64,000 bases of DNA from Deinococcus psychrotolerans (GCF_003860465.1 NZ_CP034183.1:636501-700500), one strand, 5' to 3'; positions 17,063 to 27,076 are shown, numbered from the stretch's first letter. Notes: generated by a model from the sequence alone, not told the origin. Numbers and translations are program-made.

Positions 17063-17171
17063 TCACGCCGCCCACCCGCCGACCATCAGGCCCATCTGTC
17101 CGTAGGCGTACTCGCGCACCTGATCACGCTCAGCGGTGCTCAGGGCGGCGAGGCTGCTCAAGGGACGGCCT
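17063..17171 (-). pseudogene. Short C-terminal remnant of an unknown protein
   Basis: On the minus strand the frame reads GRPLSSLAALSTAERDQVRE, then YAYGQMGLMVGGWAA and a stop at 17063; an upstream TAA closes the frame at about 17172. The text is protein-like and not a shadow of another gene. Because it abuts three repeats and DnaA-box-like sites, a replication initiator remnant is a possible guess, not a call. Confidence 0.3.
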
Positions 17172-17177
17172 TAATCA

Positions 17178-17227
17178 TCCGACACAAGCACCGGACATCC
17201 GACATAGGAGGCTCCGATCTTCCGACA
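17178..17227. repeat. Three TCCGACA direct repeats (iteron-like)
   Basis: TCCGACA occurs at 17178, 17198 and 17221, spaced 20 and 23 bp, roughly two helical turns. Each is preceded by CAT or CTT, and two are followed by CAA. Iterons with such spacing bind plasmid or phage initiators. Confidence 0.5.
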
Positions 17228-17232
17228 CAAAA

Positions 17233-17276
17233 GTTATCCACAGGGCTGCGTTAAGCCTGTGGATAACTCTTTTTTA
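17233..17276. other. Palindrome of two DnaA-box-like sites with a T tract
   Basis: The arms AGTTATCCACAGG and CCTGTGGATAACT form a 13-bp perfect inverted repeat. Each arm contains TTATCCACA, the consensus DnaA box, in opposite orientation (17234-17242 and 17258-17266). A run of T follows, so the same sequence could act as a terminator. Next to the iteron-like repeats an origin role is the more interesting reading. Confidence 0.55.
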
Positions 17277-17330
17277 ACTGTATATCCTTCTGCATAACAC
17301 TCTGATCGCTACACGCTGCGCTACAAAAGC

Positions 17331-17355
17331 AAAAAACGCACTCCTTAGAGTGCGT
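17331..17355 (-). terminator. Terminator of tRNA-Val
   Basis: 8-bp stem ACGCACTC/GAGTGCGT followed on the minus strand by six T residues, 6 bases after the tRNA CCA end. It is supplied by the right end of the integrated element. Confidence 0.85.
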
Positions 17356-17361
17356 CTACGT

Positions 17362-17436
17362 TGGTGGGCGGTGAGGGACTTGAACCCCCGACCCGTCGCG
17401 TGTAAAGCGAAAGCTCTACCACTGAGCTAACCGCCC
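17362..17436 (-). tRNA. tRNA-Val (UAC)
   Basis: 75 bases with encoded CCA. GGGCGG/CCGCCC acceptor stem, D arm TAGCTCAGTGGTAGAGC, anticodon loop TTTACAC giving UAC, and T arm GGGTTCAAGTCC. Its 3' half serves as the attachment site (attR, 17365-17408). The 5' half is chromosomal and the 3' half now comes from the element, so the tRNA stays functional after integration. Confidence 0.95.
17365..17408 (-). repeat. attR: 44-bp copy of the tRNA-Val 3' half
   Basis: Identical to 2545-2588. The element lies between the two copies. Confidence 0.9.
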
Positions 17437-17478
17437 GGTTCCCGTTGCTGCAATCACGCACTCAAACAGGCAAGGGGT

Positions 17479-17507
17479 AGTTTAAGGGCCAGCGGCGGTC
17501 AGGTCAA
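17479..17507 (-). promoter_or_regulatory. Promoter of tRNA-Val
   Basis: On the minus strand TTGACC (17507-17502), a 17-base spacer, then TAAACT (17484-17479). It begins 5 bases from the 3' end of the MFS gene. Confidence 0.75.
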
Positions 17508-17511
17508 GCGT

Positions 17512-18864
17512 TTATCTGGCCTGCGCCGCCAATTCGTCGAGGTAAGTTTTGTCTTCCACGCGCCGCACCTGCTTGCCGAGCAGCGCAGACACAATGGCCA
17601 GCACCGCTACCACACCGAAAACTACCACCACCGGCCCCGGCACGAAGCGGGCTGACAAAACGCTGAACACGACCACCCCCAGCGGAATAGACGACTGCCC
17701 CACCACCCGCCGCACGCTGAAGACACGCCCCTGCAACTCACGCGGCACCTGCGACATCCAAATGGCCGCCGAGTGCGCTCCGCCCAGCGGATAGGACAGC
17801 CCGAAGATCAGCAGCGCCGCGCAGGTCAGCGGCAGTGAGCGCGATAAGCCCATCGTTAAAACGGCCAGCGACTGAACCAGCAGCGGAATCAGCAGACCAA
17901 AAATGCGGTTGCGCTTGAGGCCGCCCCAACTGCTGATGATCAGGCCGCCGAGCAGCGTACCCACGCCGGTCACGGTGGTCATGATGGCGTACCCCGATTC
18001 AAAGCTCAGCCCGCGCTGGACAAAGTCGGCGTCAAGGTTAAAGCGGGCCAGCAAGGTTTCGTAAAGATTGACGCCCGCCAAAGCAAAGTTGGTCACGCCC
18101 ACCAGTAGCACCAGCAGCAGCATCGGGCGGCGGCGGCTGATGTAGTGCCAGCCCAGCTTGAAATCTGCTCGGAAATCAGTCTTTGCGCCGGGAGCGGGGC
18201 GCTCCTGTGGACTGGGGATGTGGAGCCAGAAAAGAACGAGAGCCGCCACCACAAAGCTGAGCGTGTCGAGCACCATCACCAGTCCGGTGCCGTTGCCCAG
18301 TCCCCACAAGCCGCCACTGAGATGTTGCGGAAACGCGATAATCAGCGCCGCCAGCGCGGGCGCGAGAATAGCCCCAGCGCTGTAGCTCGTCTGCATCAGG
18401 CCGTTGGCGCGGGCCAGTTGCGATTCGGGCAGCAGCATGGCGTAGCTGGCTTCAAACGCGCTTTCGTGAAACACTGCCGCAACCCGCCCCAGCAGCACGC
18501 CCAGCAGCAGCAGCGGCACATTCAGCGAACCGCTCCAAACCACCAGTGTAACCATCAAGGCCACCAAAGCGCTGACCGAGTCGCAAATCAGCATGATGCT
18601 GCGCCGGCTGTAGCGGTCGGTGAGAGAACCGGCGAGGGGAGCCAAGACGATTTGCGGCCCGGAAGTGAGCAGGCCCAGTGCCCCGACCATCAGCGCGAGT
18701 TGCGGGCGCTGCGAGTCGGCAGCGTAGACCACAGTGGTGAAATAGATAGTGATGGCAAACCAAGCGACATTGGTGGCCAATAAACTGAGCGACTGCGACG
18801 CCCACAATGTAAGGAAAGTGCGCCAGCCTCTCGGCGGCGCGAGCTCAGGGGTACCAGTTATCAT
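17512..18864 (-). CDS. MFS exporter, macrolide/drug-efflux (DHA3) type
   Basis: About 450 residues with twelve hydrophobic segments. The loop-2 motif GSLTDRYSRRSIMLICD, the FHESAFEASYAMLLPE segment and the LPESQLARANGLMQ block are those of MefA-like and enterobactin-exporter-like MFS_3 proteins, which expel small molecules using the proton gradient. The ATG at 18864 is chosen because TATACT lies 10 bases before it (leaderless); a TTG seven codons upstream would place that box inside the coding region. The substrate is unknown. Confidence 0.8.
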   Translation of the reverse strand: MITGTPELAPPRGWRTFLTLWASQSLSLLATNVAWFAITIYFTTVVYAADSQRPQLALMVGALGLLTSGPQIVLAPLAGSLTDRYSRRSIMLICDSVSALVALMVTLVVWSGSLNVPLLLLGVLLGRVAAVFHESAFEASYAMLLPESQLARANGLMQTSYSAGAILAPALAALIIAFPQHLSGGLWGLGNGTGLVMVLDTLSFVVAALVLFWLHIPSPQERPAPGAKTDFRADFKLGWHYISRRRPMLLLVLLVGVTNFALAGVNLYETLLARFNLDADFVQRGLSFESGYAIMTTVTGVGTLLGGLIISSWGGLKRNRIFGLLIPLLVQSLAVLTMGLSRSLPLTCAALLIFGLSYPLGGAHSAAIWMSQVPRELQGRVFSVRRVVGQSSIPLGVVVFSVLSARFVPGPVVVVFGVVAVLAIVSALLGKQVRRVEDKTYLDELAAQAR

Positions 18865-18874
18865 GCTGAACAGC

Positions 18875-18880
18875 AGTATA
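18875..18880 (-). promoter_or_regulatory. -10 box of the MFS gene
   Basis: TATACT on the minus strand, 10 bases before the ATG at 18864, with no Shine-Dalgarno sequence in between. Confidence 0.5.
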
Positions 18881-19130
18881 ATCAAAAGTCTGTACTCAGA
18901 AAAGCGAGTCTCTGTATGACGCTTGGGTTTTGCCGCATGATTGTGCGTGCAGCCCCATTTGTGTCGTGGTGGCTTTTATAGCCAGTCAAATACCGACCGA
19001 AGCTCCAACGGGTCGACAAGTACAGCCTTCAAGCCGTATGGGTGCAGCCACCTAAGCTTAGATCTACGCTCTTCCGGAATCAGACACGGGGCATGTCGGC
19101 TTGCGGGCACTGTAAGCCGGAGGAAACGAA

Positions 19131-19162
19131 AAAGGGCCACCTCATTTCTGAAATGGCCCTTT
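19131..19162 (-). terminator. Terminator of the stress-protein gene
   Basis: AAAGGGCCA and TGGCCCTTT arms with an inner ATTT/AAAT extension; a T tract follows on the minus strand. Confidence 0.85.
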
Positions 19163-19177
19163 ATAAAAAGAATTTGT

Positions 19178-19768
19178 TTAGTGCGTGCCGCGCTGACTGG
19201 CCAGAGCGCCGCTGCCGCGCACCTGCGACAAATCCACCGCGCCGCTGCGCTTGAGGATGTTCAGGGCTTCGTCGGACTTGCTACCGCGCTCGCTCCGGGC
19301 CACCACCAGCACGTGACCGGAACGGATGCCCGCGTCGTAAGCCTCAGCGTCGGCAGCAGGGATGCCGAATTGCCGCAGCAACTTGACGTAATCGCCGTGA
19401 TCGGTTCCGGCCAGCGCTCCGAAGATGCCGCCCATGCCGCCGCCGCCCAATACCCCGAACAGCGCCGTATACGCGCCGCCCATCGAGTAGATTCGGGTTT
19501 CGGGAAACACCCAGATGAGAAACCAGACGGGCAAGGCAATGGCCAGACCCGCCAAGATGCCTATACCCGTGCCGCGCAGCACGCCGCTGACGCCCGCAGG
19601 AGCGCCCTGCTCCGGCGAGATGCCGGTGTCTTGGGCAATATCGTTTTCAGCCACCGGATCATTGATGCTGAAACCCAAGTTGTCGCGGTTAAAGCCGCGT
19701 GCTTCTAAGGTTTGCAGAGCTGACTTGGCCTGTGCAGGTTCACTAAAGAGGGCAACGACGCTTTCCAT
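19178..19768 (-). CDS. General stress protein with YflT-like (17M) domain and glycine-zipper membrane segment
   Basis: 196 residues. The N-terminal 60 residues (VVALFSEPAQAKSALQTLEA then GFNRDNLGFSIND) match the heat-induced stress protein YflT domain. The middle is hydrophobic and Gly-rich (GTGIGILAGLAIALPVWFL; LFGVLGGGGMGGIFGALAG), as in glycine-zipper proteins, then comes a second alpha/beta half (YDAGIRSGHVLVVARSE). Members are stress-induced, of unknown biochemical role. Confidence 0.7.
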   Translation of the reverse strand: MESVVALFSEPAQAKSALQTLEARGFNRDNLGFSINDPVAENDIAQDTGISPEQGAPAGVSGVLRGTGIGILAGLAIALPVWFLIWVFPETRIYSMGGAYTALFGVLGGGGMGGIFGALAGTDHGDYVKLLRQFGIPAADAEAYDAGIRSGHVLVVARSERGSKSDEALNILKRSGAVDLSQVRGSGALASQRGTH

Positions 19769-20086
19769 AGAGGAGTTTTATCACGCCCAGCGGGTCAAAG
19801 GCGAGGGTCAAAGCGGCAGTGGGGGCGTAGAAACGCATCGAAGGTGTGAATGCCTCAAGCGAGCAATACCGTCAAGGCTTAAAAGTCACCAAAACCAGCG
19901 ACATTCAGCATGAGGAGCACGTCGGCTCGGTGCTGAGCATGTGCGCCAATCAGGTGATCTGGCAAGGGTTCGAGATATAACGGCGCTTCGTCCCAGATGA
20001 AATAGATCGTCGCAGGACGCGTCAGGCCTATTTTGTCTGTGCCAGACGAATGCAATGAAACAAAGCGGCACCCACTATATTTTTAT
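19769..20086. other. Intergenic stretch of 318 bases
   Basis: No gene, tRNA or strong hairpin is visible between the stress-protein gene and guaA. Confidence 0.5.
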
Positions 20087-21619
<1,533 letters not shown>

Positions 21620-21801
21620 GCTTCCATTCTCTCATACCCGCATCTGGCTAAAGCCGCTCCCTTATCACCATCCCCACCACCCGGCTTGGTTTTGCGGCTT
21701 TTTCCTCTCCACTCGGGGGCAAGCAGGTGCCACAATGCACAGCAGGCCGCCCAAGCACGCGGGCCGACCAGTCAGCAGCAAGCAGGCCACAGGAGACGGG
21801 A

Positions 21802-22746
21802 ATGGATCAGCAACGGGAGAACCGGAGCGGACTGAGAGCAGCGCTGCCGCCCGCTACCGACCAGCGGCAACTCACTTTCATCGAAGGGCAACTGACCTAC
21901 GACATCTTGGAAGATTTGTTTTTGTACTTGTGCCGCCGCCAAGAGACGCTGGTGTGGCAGCTCACGACCTTGGCGGGTGAGTTCAGCGTGGTGTTCGATC
22001 AGGGTCAGCCCGCCGACTGCATGTTCCGGCCCAGCCGTCCTATCGGCGCTTATGTGGGCCTCAAGGCCCTGCGCACCCTCTTTCAGCAGCAGGGCGGACA
22101 GTTTAGCGTCAGCCGGAGCGCGGCTCCCATCCGGCGGCGCAGTTTGTCGGGCAGCGGTGAGAACCTGCTGATGGCGCTGGCGGCGCAGGGCGACGAGCGC
22201 AGCGCCCCCGCTGTCCTCTCCGGCACCACCTTTGACAGCTCAGCGGAGTTGGCTTCGGTGCAAGACCTGCAGCCGGACGCCCACCGCACCGCGTTTTTGA
22301 CTTCTTCGGCGGAGATGCCTCTGGCCGATGTCTTGCAACTGTTTTCGGTGAGCCGCCGGAGTTACCGGGTGAAACTTTCTGATCTCAGCGTTCATCCCTC
22401 TGCGCCCCGCTGGCTCGGAGAAATAGAACTCAGCGCCCATCAGATCATCAGTGCAGACATGGGCAGTGAGCGAGGTCAATCTGCTTTCAACAAACTCCTG
22501 AACTTTGCAGGTGCCCTACAGATTGAAGTCAGTCCAAGTTCGGTTTCTCTGCCTACAGGTCATGACTTGCCACCAAATGAGCCGCCGCCGGATAAGTCAC
22601 CGCTGGGCAAACTCGACAAGCTGCTGCTGAGCGCGGTGATGGCAGGCGAACTCGGGTCGGCATCTGAAACGGGCGCAGAGAAGCCAAGCGCTGCTGAAAC
22701 ACCGTCAGCCTTACAGCGCTTGGGAACATTCTTGCGGCGCAAGTAA
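21802..22746 (+). CDS. DUF4388-domain protein
   Basis: The start at ATG 21802 is preferred (GGAGACGGGA upstream) over an earlier one at 21727. About 314 residues. Two regions of the DUF4388 type are visible: LTYDILEDLFLYLCRRQETL with GEFSVVFDQGQPADC, and a later block SSAEMPLADVLQLFSVSRRS with YRVKLSD. The tail is Pro/Ser-rich. DUF4388 modules occur in Deinococcus and myxobacteria near signalling proteins; the role is unknown. A second DUF4388 gene lies at 35208. Confidence 0.65.
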   Translation: MDQQRENRSGLRAALPPATDQRQLTFIEGQLTYDILEDLFLYLCRRQETLVWQLTTLAGEFSVVFDQGQPADCMFRPSRPIGAYVGLKALRTLFQQQGGQFSVSRSAAPIRRRSLSGSGENLLMALAAQGDERSAPAVLSGTTFDSSAELASVQDLQPDAHRTAFLTSSAEMPLADVLQLFSVSRRSYRVKLSDLSVHPSAPRWLGEIELSAHQIISADMGSERGQSAFNKLLNFAGALQIEVSPSSVSLPTGHDLPPNEPPPDKSPLGKLDKLLLSAVMAGELGSASETGAEKPSAAETPSALQRLGTFLRRK

Positions 22747-22765
22747 ACAAAACCAGCCCTACGCT

Positions 22766-23560
22766 TCACTTCAAAAATACTCCCGCCGATGGGCAAAGCT
22801 CTTGCAGTACGCACTCGCCGCACTTGGGCCGCTGGGCTTTGCAGGTTTCGCGCCCGTGCCGAATAGCCGAGACGTGAAAGGTGTAGCGCTCAGCCCAAGT
22901 CGCGGGCAAGACTTCGTCATACCAACGCTCGACTTTCACCGCATTCCACTGGGCGGGCAGCCACTCCAAGCGGCGGGTGATCCGCAGGATGTGGGTGTCC
23001 ACCGGCATGGCGGGACGGGCCAGATCGAACAGCAGCACGCACGAAGCGGTTTTCATGCCCACACCGGGCAAGCTTTCCAGGAGCGTGCGAACCTCGGCGT
23101 CGTTCATCTGGCGGGTGTCTTTTAAGCTGAGTTCGCCGCGTGTGGTTTCGAGTTGGTCAAGCACATTCCAGATGTAGTTGGCCTTAATGCGCGATAGGCC
23201 GCCGCCCGCCGCCTTCAGCACCGTTTCAATGCCGTCGGGGCCGTCGGCCAGTGCCATCTCCCAACTCGGATATGCCGCCTTGAGCCCCCCGAACTGCCGC
23301 CGGGTGATCGGCGCGGTGTTTTGTTGCGACAAAATGGTGCTGATCAGGCCGTCGAGGGGCTCAGCCGCCCTGCGGGGTGTGGGCGGCGTGGGCAGATAGC
23401 GCTTTGCCAGACGGCGGGCCACTTCCGGCAGCTCGGCGGGCGACGGCGCTTGCTCAGCGAGGCTGGGTTTGGAGCGCGGTGTTCGGGTCGGCTGCTGTTC
23501 AGTGGGTTGCTGCTCAGAGAGATATCGCTGCGCTGGACGGGTTTGAGGCGGCAAGCTCAC
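22766..23560 (-). CDS. nth: Endonuclease III-like DNA glycosylase
   Basis: 264 residues. HhH-GPD fold: LISTILSQQNT, the helix-hairpin-helix LPGVGMKTASCVL with the catalytic Lys, and VDTHILRITRRLEW with the catalytic Asp. The C-terminal Cys cluster C-x6-C-x2-C-x5-C (CKAQRPKCGECVLQELC) binds [4Fe-4S]. It removes oxidised pyrimidines and nicks the abasic site in base-excision repair. The N-terminal 45 residues are a Gln/Pro/Thr-rich extension not usual in the family. Deinococci usually carry several Nth paralogues. Confidence 0.88.
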   Translation of the reverse strand: MSLPPQTRPAQRYLSEQQPTEQQPTRTPRSKPSLAEQAPSPAELPEVARRLAKRYLPTPPTPRRAAEPLDGLISTILSQQNTAPITRRQFGGLKAAYPSWEMALADGPDGIETVLKAAGGGLSRIKANYIWNVLDQLETTRGELSLKDTRQMNDAEVRTLLESLPGVGMKTASCVLLFDLARPAMPVDTHILRITRRLEWLPAQWNAVKVERWYDEVLPATWAERYTFHVSAIRHGRETCKAQRPKCGECVLQELCPSAGVFLK

Positions 23561-23572
23561 TGCGCACCGCTC

Positions 23573-24142
23573 TTATCTGGCCCGCAGTTGAGCAACATTA
23601 CCCGCGCCGTCTTTGGCCTCAATGTCCGCATAAGTTCCTGTCGTTTCAGCATAAAACTCGGTGCTGTTGCCCGGCGTAATATTGAGTACGCTGCCGTCCA
23701 CCGAGACTTGGGCCACGCTGGTGTTGTCGGTAACAACGCCGCTGACCCGGATGATTTTGTTGTCACGCTCGAACTTGGTCACGCGAATGACCGGCGGGGT
23801 GTTGTCTACCCGCAGCGGCAACTCCAAAGTGGTTTTGTTGCCGGAGCTGTCGAGGGCCAGCAAGCTCAGGGTAGTGGTATCACCCTTGATACTGGTCTGA
23901 TAGCTGAACGGCGCGATTTTGCTGCCCGCTTTGATCGGCACTTTCTCGCCTTGCACCTTGAGCAGCGCCACTGCTTTGTCGTCGAGGACGTAGCCCTTGA
24001 GGGTAAAGCTTTTGTTGGCGCTGACTGCGCCGCCTTCAGGACTGGTGATGATGATGTGCGGCTTAAACTGATCGCTTTCGCGGGCGCAGCTGAGGAGCGC
24101 CGCCGGAAGGATGAGCAGCAAGGCGAAACGGAGGCGCGGCAT
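23573..24142 (-). CDS. Lipoprotein with Ig-like domains
   Basis: 189 residues. Signal peptide with lipobox (PAALLSC, Cys about 19), then two Ig-like stretches (ITSPEGGAVSANKSFTLKG; DNTPPVIRVTKFERDNK). The ATG at 24142 is supported by TATACT 8 bases upstream (leaderless). It probably sits on the cell envelope; function unknown. It is separated by 12 bases from the nth gene downstream, so the two may share a transcript. Confidence 0.7.
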   Translation of the reverse strand: MPRLRFALLLILPAALLSCARESDQFKPHIIITSPEGGAVSANKSFTLKGYVLDDKAVALLKVQGEKVPIKAGSKIAPFSYQTSIKGDTTTLSLLALDSSGNKTTLELPLRVDNTPPVIRVTKFERDNKIIRVSGVVTDNTSVAQVSVDGSVLNITPGNSTEFYAETTGTYADIEAKDGAGNVAQLRAR

Positions 24143-24210
24143 AGGCCCGGAGTATAGGGCAGCCCGCGTGAGAAGGCGGCGCTCTCCGGCCCACACACTC
24201 GGGGCGGCGC

Positions 24211-24269
24211 TATCATGCCCGGCGATGCTTGCTCTCCTTTTTTCCTTCTCCCCCACCCACACCCCATGA
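24211..24269 (+). promoter_or_regulatory. Leaderless 14-codon ORF coupled to hisZ, with its -10 box
   Basis: TATCAT at 24211-24216 is followed after 8 bases by ATG (24225). The ORF reads [14 protein letters not shown] and stops at TGA 24267-24269, which overlaps the hisZ ATG at 24266 as ATGA. hisZ has no Shine-Dalgarno sequence, so its translation may depend on ribosomes ending this short ORF. Only one His codon is present, so this is not a classical his attenuator. Confidence 0.55.
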
Positions 24270-25375
24270 CCCTTCCCGAAGGCACCCGCGACGTGTTGCC
24301 GCCCGAATGGGCCTGGCGCGAATACCTGCGCTCCAAACTTTCAGCCCACTTTGCCCAGCACGGCTACCGGGGCGTGGACGTGCCCACGCTGGAATTTCAA
24401 AACCACGACCACCCGCAAGACGCCACCGCCTTCAAGCTGATTGATGTAGGCGGCTCGGTGCTGGCGCTGCGCAGCGAATTCACCACCGCCATTACCCAAC
24501 TCGCCCGCAGACGCTTTCCGGCTGGCCCCTTTCCACTGCGGCTGCAATACGCCGGGCGGCTGTGGCTGCGCGGTCAGACCAGCGAACTCGGCCACCTGCG
24601 CGAATTTACCCAAGTCGGGGTGGAACTGCTGGGCGTCCGCAGCCCACAGGCCGACGCCGAGCTGCTGGAAGTGGCGCTGTCGGCCCTCTCGGCGGTGGGG
24701 GTCGCTGCCCACTTGGAAGTCGGCCACCCCGGCTTCGTGGACGGCCTCCTCGAAGACGCAGGCATTACTGGCGCGGCCCGCGACACGCTCCACGACGCGA
24801 TGGATAGAAAAAGTGGCCCTGATCTGGCAGCGGGCCTGAGCGCCCACGCTTTGCCCGCCGAGCTGGGCCACCTGCTTTACCGGGTGATGGACTTGTACGG
24901 CGGCCCGGACGTGCTGAGTGCAGCCAGCGCCCTGCCTCTGGGTGAGCGGGCACGGCAAGCGCTTGATGATCTCTTGGCCATCGCTGCCGCGTTCGGGCCA
25001 GAACGGTTGCTGTTCGATCTGGGCATGAGCCGCCGCTACGGCTATTACAGCGGCTACACCTTCCGGGCTTACGTGGCGGGCCACGCGCAGCCGGTCTTGG
25101 GCGGCGGGCGCTACGGCGGGCGCGGCGAGACGCTTCCCGGCGCGGGCTTCGCGGTGGGCTTAGAGCGCCTCACCGAAGTGGCCGCCCGCCACCTTCCCCC
25201 CGAGCGCGAAGCGGTGCTGGCGCTCGACGAAGCCGGAGTGAACTACGCCCAAACGCTGGGCTTGGTGGCAGAGCGGGCCTGGACAAACGACCCAGCCGAC
25301 TGGCAACGCTACGCGGCGGCGCGGGGCATCGTGCGGATGGTGCGCGGCGAGCAACTGATTGAGGTGAAGGCGTGA
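24266..25375 (+). CDS. hisZ: ATP phosphoribosyltransferase regulatory subunit
   Basis: 369 residues, a catalytically inactive relative of histidyl-tRNA synthetase. Class II synthetase-like N-terminal motif [19 protein letters not shown], then [29 protein letters not shown] and [10 protein letters not shown] with GGGRYGG. There is no anticodon-binding domain. HisZ pairs with short HisG to form the allosteric first enzyme of histidine synthesis. The 3' end overlaps hisG (GTGA). Confidence 0.9.
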   Translation: MTLPEGTRDVLPPEWAWREYLRSKLSAHFAQHGYRGVDVPTLEFQNHDHPQDATAFKLIDVGGSVLALRSEFTTAITQLARRRFPAGPFPLRLQYAGRLWLRGQTSELGHLREFTQVGVELLGVRSPQADAELLEVALSALSAVGVAAHLEVGHPGFVDGLLEDAGITGAARDTLHDAMDRKSGPDLAAGLSAHALPAELGHLLYRVMDLYGGPDVLSAASALPLGERARQALDDLLAIAAAFGPERLLFDLGMSRRYGYYSGYTFRAYVAGHAQPVLGGGRYGGRGETLPGAGFAVGLERLTEVAARHLPPEREAVLALDEAGVNYAQTLGLVAERAWTNDPADWQRYAAARGIVRMVRGEQLIEVKA

Positions 25376-26019
25376 ATCCGGCTCCCGAGTTCAGCGCGGC
25401 GGGCTTGACGCTGGCCCTGCCCAAAGGCCGCATTTTTGAAGAGGCCATAGACCTGCTCTCGCGGGCAGGCTTGCCGCTGTATCTGCCACAAAAAAGCCGC
25501 GCCCTGCGCTTTGACATGAACGGCGTGCAGGTTTTGGAGCTGCGAAATCAGGACGTGCCGGTGTACGTGGATCTGGGCGTGGCCGACGCGGGTGTGGTCG
25601 GCAAAGACGTGCTGGCCGAGAGCGGGCGCAGCGTCTACGAGCCGGTGGACTTGAAGTTCAGCGCTTGCCGCCTGAGCCTCATCCGCGAAGTGGGCGCGGC
25701 GGGGCCGCTTGGCCGGGTTGCCAGCAAGTACCCACGCCTGACCCGCGAATATCTGGCACAGCGGGGGCTGAGTGCCGAGGTCATCAAGCTCAGCGGCAAT
25801 ATCGAGCTGGCCTGCCTCACCGGACTGGCTGACGCGGTGGTGGACTTGGTGCAGACCGGCAGCACTCTGGCGGCCAACAACCTAGAGGAGCGCGACGTGG
25901 TGATGCACTCGACCGCCCGTTTGGTGGTCAACCGCACGGCGCTCAAACTCAAGCGCGAGATGCTGCGGCCTTTGATTGCCCGACTGCGCGAGCTGACCGA
26001 GGAGGGCAACGGAATTTAA
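25372..26019 (+). CDS. hisG: ATP phosphoribosyltransferase, short form catalytic subunit
   Basis: 215 residues, the short-form length that needs HisZ. It opens [17 protein letters not shown] and contains [19 protein letters not shown] and the PRPP-binding loop [15 protein letters not shown]. It joins ATP and PRPP in the first step of histidine synthesis. The GTG start lies inside the hisZ stop region, so the two are translationally coupled. Confidence 0.95.
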   Translation: MNPAPEFSAAGLTLALPKGRIFEEAIDLLSRAGLPLYLPQKSRALRFDMNGVQVLELRNQDVPVYVDLGVADAGVVGKDVLAESGRSVYEPVDLKFSACRLSLIREVGAAGPLGRVASKYPRLTREYLAQRGLSAEVIKLSGNIELACLTGLADAVVDLVQTGSTLAANNLEERDVVMHSTARLVVNRTALKLKREMLRPLIARLRELTEEGNGI

Positions 26020-26255
26020 GGAAACGCCCCCTTCCCTGCTTCCCAGCCGCCTTCCGGCCCGCCTTGCCAGTGCCACACGCCAGCAGGCCGGGTCTCCAAG
26101 CAGCGCCGCACTTCACTAAGCGGCACGCGGCGGGCAAAACGGGTTCGGACATGCCACTCGTCAAGTGCCGCTTCCCGCCCAGTGGTGGGCAGGCCGCGCA
26201 GGGTATTGGCGGCGCGGTTGATCGCCAAATCAAACAGGGCATAGGGAGCGCTCAC
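26016..26255 (-). CDS. Small conserved-looking protein, unknown
   Basis: 79 residues ([38 protein letters not shown]). It starts at GTG overlapping the stop of the upstream gene by 4 bases (GTGA), and its own stop overlaps the hisG stop on the other strand. The overlap suggests a real gene translated with its neighbour. Family not recognised. Confidence 0.5.
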   Translation of the reverse strand: MSAPYALFDLAINRAANTLRGLPTTGREAALDEWHVRTRFARRVPLSEVRRCLETRPAGVWHWQGGPEGGWEAGKGAFP

Positions 26256-26653
26256 AGAGAGCTGGCAAGCGCCGCCAGTTGACCCGCGTGCCAGACCGTA
26301 TGACGCGCACTCTGGCGCAGCAAACCCGACACGTCAAAGGTTCGGCCCGCGTGAACGGCGTTTGTTCCGAGTTCGACGGCACTCAATGAGCGGGCGCTTT
26401 CCACCTCCCAGCGGCACAACTCCAGTAGCGACAGGGAGGCGGGCGGGGCGGGCCTGTCCGTTGCAGCCAGACAGAGCGCCCAGATTTCCAGCTTGGTTTC
26501 GCGCAGATGCTCCAGCAACCAGACAGAGCGCTCGGATGGCGGCTCAAGACTGTTCAGAACCGCGCCCAGCGATTCCCAGGCGTCGAAATTGGCTTCGGTG
26601 AGCAGCAGCGCTTCGGTGTTCATCTCTTCCGTGTTCATCTCTTCGGTGTTCAT
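26252..26653 (-). CDS. DinB/YfiT-like small protein with a triplicated start
   Basis: Up to 133 residues. The C-terminal RQSARHTVWHAGQLAAL carries two His spaced like the metal-binding residues of the DinB-like four-helix fold; the rest is helical and acidic. The N-terminus repeats MNTEE three times in DNA (15-bp units, starts at 26653, 26638 and 26623), and each repeat puts GAAGA just before the next ATG, so the real start is undecided. Function unknown. Confidence 0.5.
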   Translation of the reverse strand: MNTEEMNTEEMNTEALLLTEANFDAWESLGAVLNSLEPPSERSVWLLEHLRETKLEIWALCLAATDRPAPPASLSLLELCRWEVESARSLSAVELGTNAVHAGRTFDVSGLLRQSARHTVWHAGQLAALASSL

Positions 26654-26668
26654 TCTTCTGGGGTCATC

Positions 26669-27076
26669 TCAAGCCTTCAGGCGGTACGTCTCGCCCTCGC
26701 GGCTCAGGCGGCCCGCTTCCAAGAGTTTTTCCACCACCTGACGGGCCTGCTCGGCGCTGAGCGGCGACTGGGTTTCCAGCTCGGGCAAGGTGAATGCTCC
26801 GCCCCGGCGGTGGGCAAAACGGTAGACCATCCGTTCCTGAATGTCGCCGCGCGGCGCGGCAGCTTGGCGGCGGCCAAACAACCCGTACACCAGCCAGCCG
26901 ATGAGTAGACCGACCAGCAGTTCCAGCGGGATCATCTTAAAGGCCAGCTCAGCGTCGGGGACGCGGTTGTGGTAGGGAAAGGGCCGTCCATCCGACAAAA
27001 AGACGCCGTAGAGAATCAGGGCGCTGGCGAGACCCGCCACCAGCGAGGCGATCAGACGGGGAGCAGCGGTCTTCAT
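26669..27076 (-). CDS. Membrane protein with C-terminal winged-helix-like region
   Basis: 135 residues: two hydrophobic helices (LIASLVAGLASALILYGVF; LLVGLLIGWLVYGLFG), then a soluble part (GGAFTLPELETQSPLSAEQA; VVEKLLEAGRLSREGETYRL) that reads like a small winged helix. TAAACT lies 6 bases before the ATG, with AAAGG between. It is the first gene of a run 27076 to 26016 with very short spacers. Function unknown. Confidence 0.6.
   Translation of the reverse strand: MKTAAPRLIASLVAGLASALILYGVFLSDGRPFPYHNRVPDAELAFKMIPLELLVGLLIGWLVYGLFGRRQAAAPRGDIQERMVYRFAHRRGGAFTLPELETQSPLSAEQARQVVEKLLEAGRLSREGETYRLKA

Larger units (their letters stand above)
2545..17408. mobile_element. Degenerate integrative element / prophage remnant in tRNA-Val
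   Basis: The element is bounded by attL (2545-2588) and attR (17365-17408). It holds a broken integrase next to attL, phage head genes (portal fragment, minor head protein, scaffold-like, decoration-like, truncated capsid), a lysis cassette, and origin-like repeats near attR. Terminase, tail and replication genes are missing. Two insertions or rearrangements break it: algI-algF DNA joined to the capsid gene, and an IS3 element in a HEPN-like gene. It is therefore almost certainly unable to form particles by itself. Cargo candidates are a trypsin-like protease and two secreted or lipid-anchored proteins. Confidence 0.85.
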
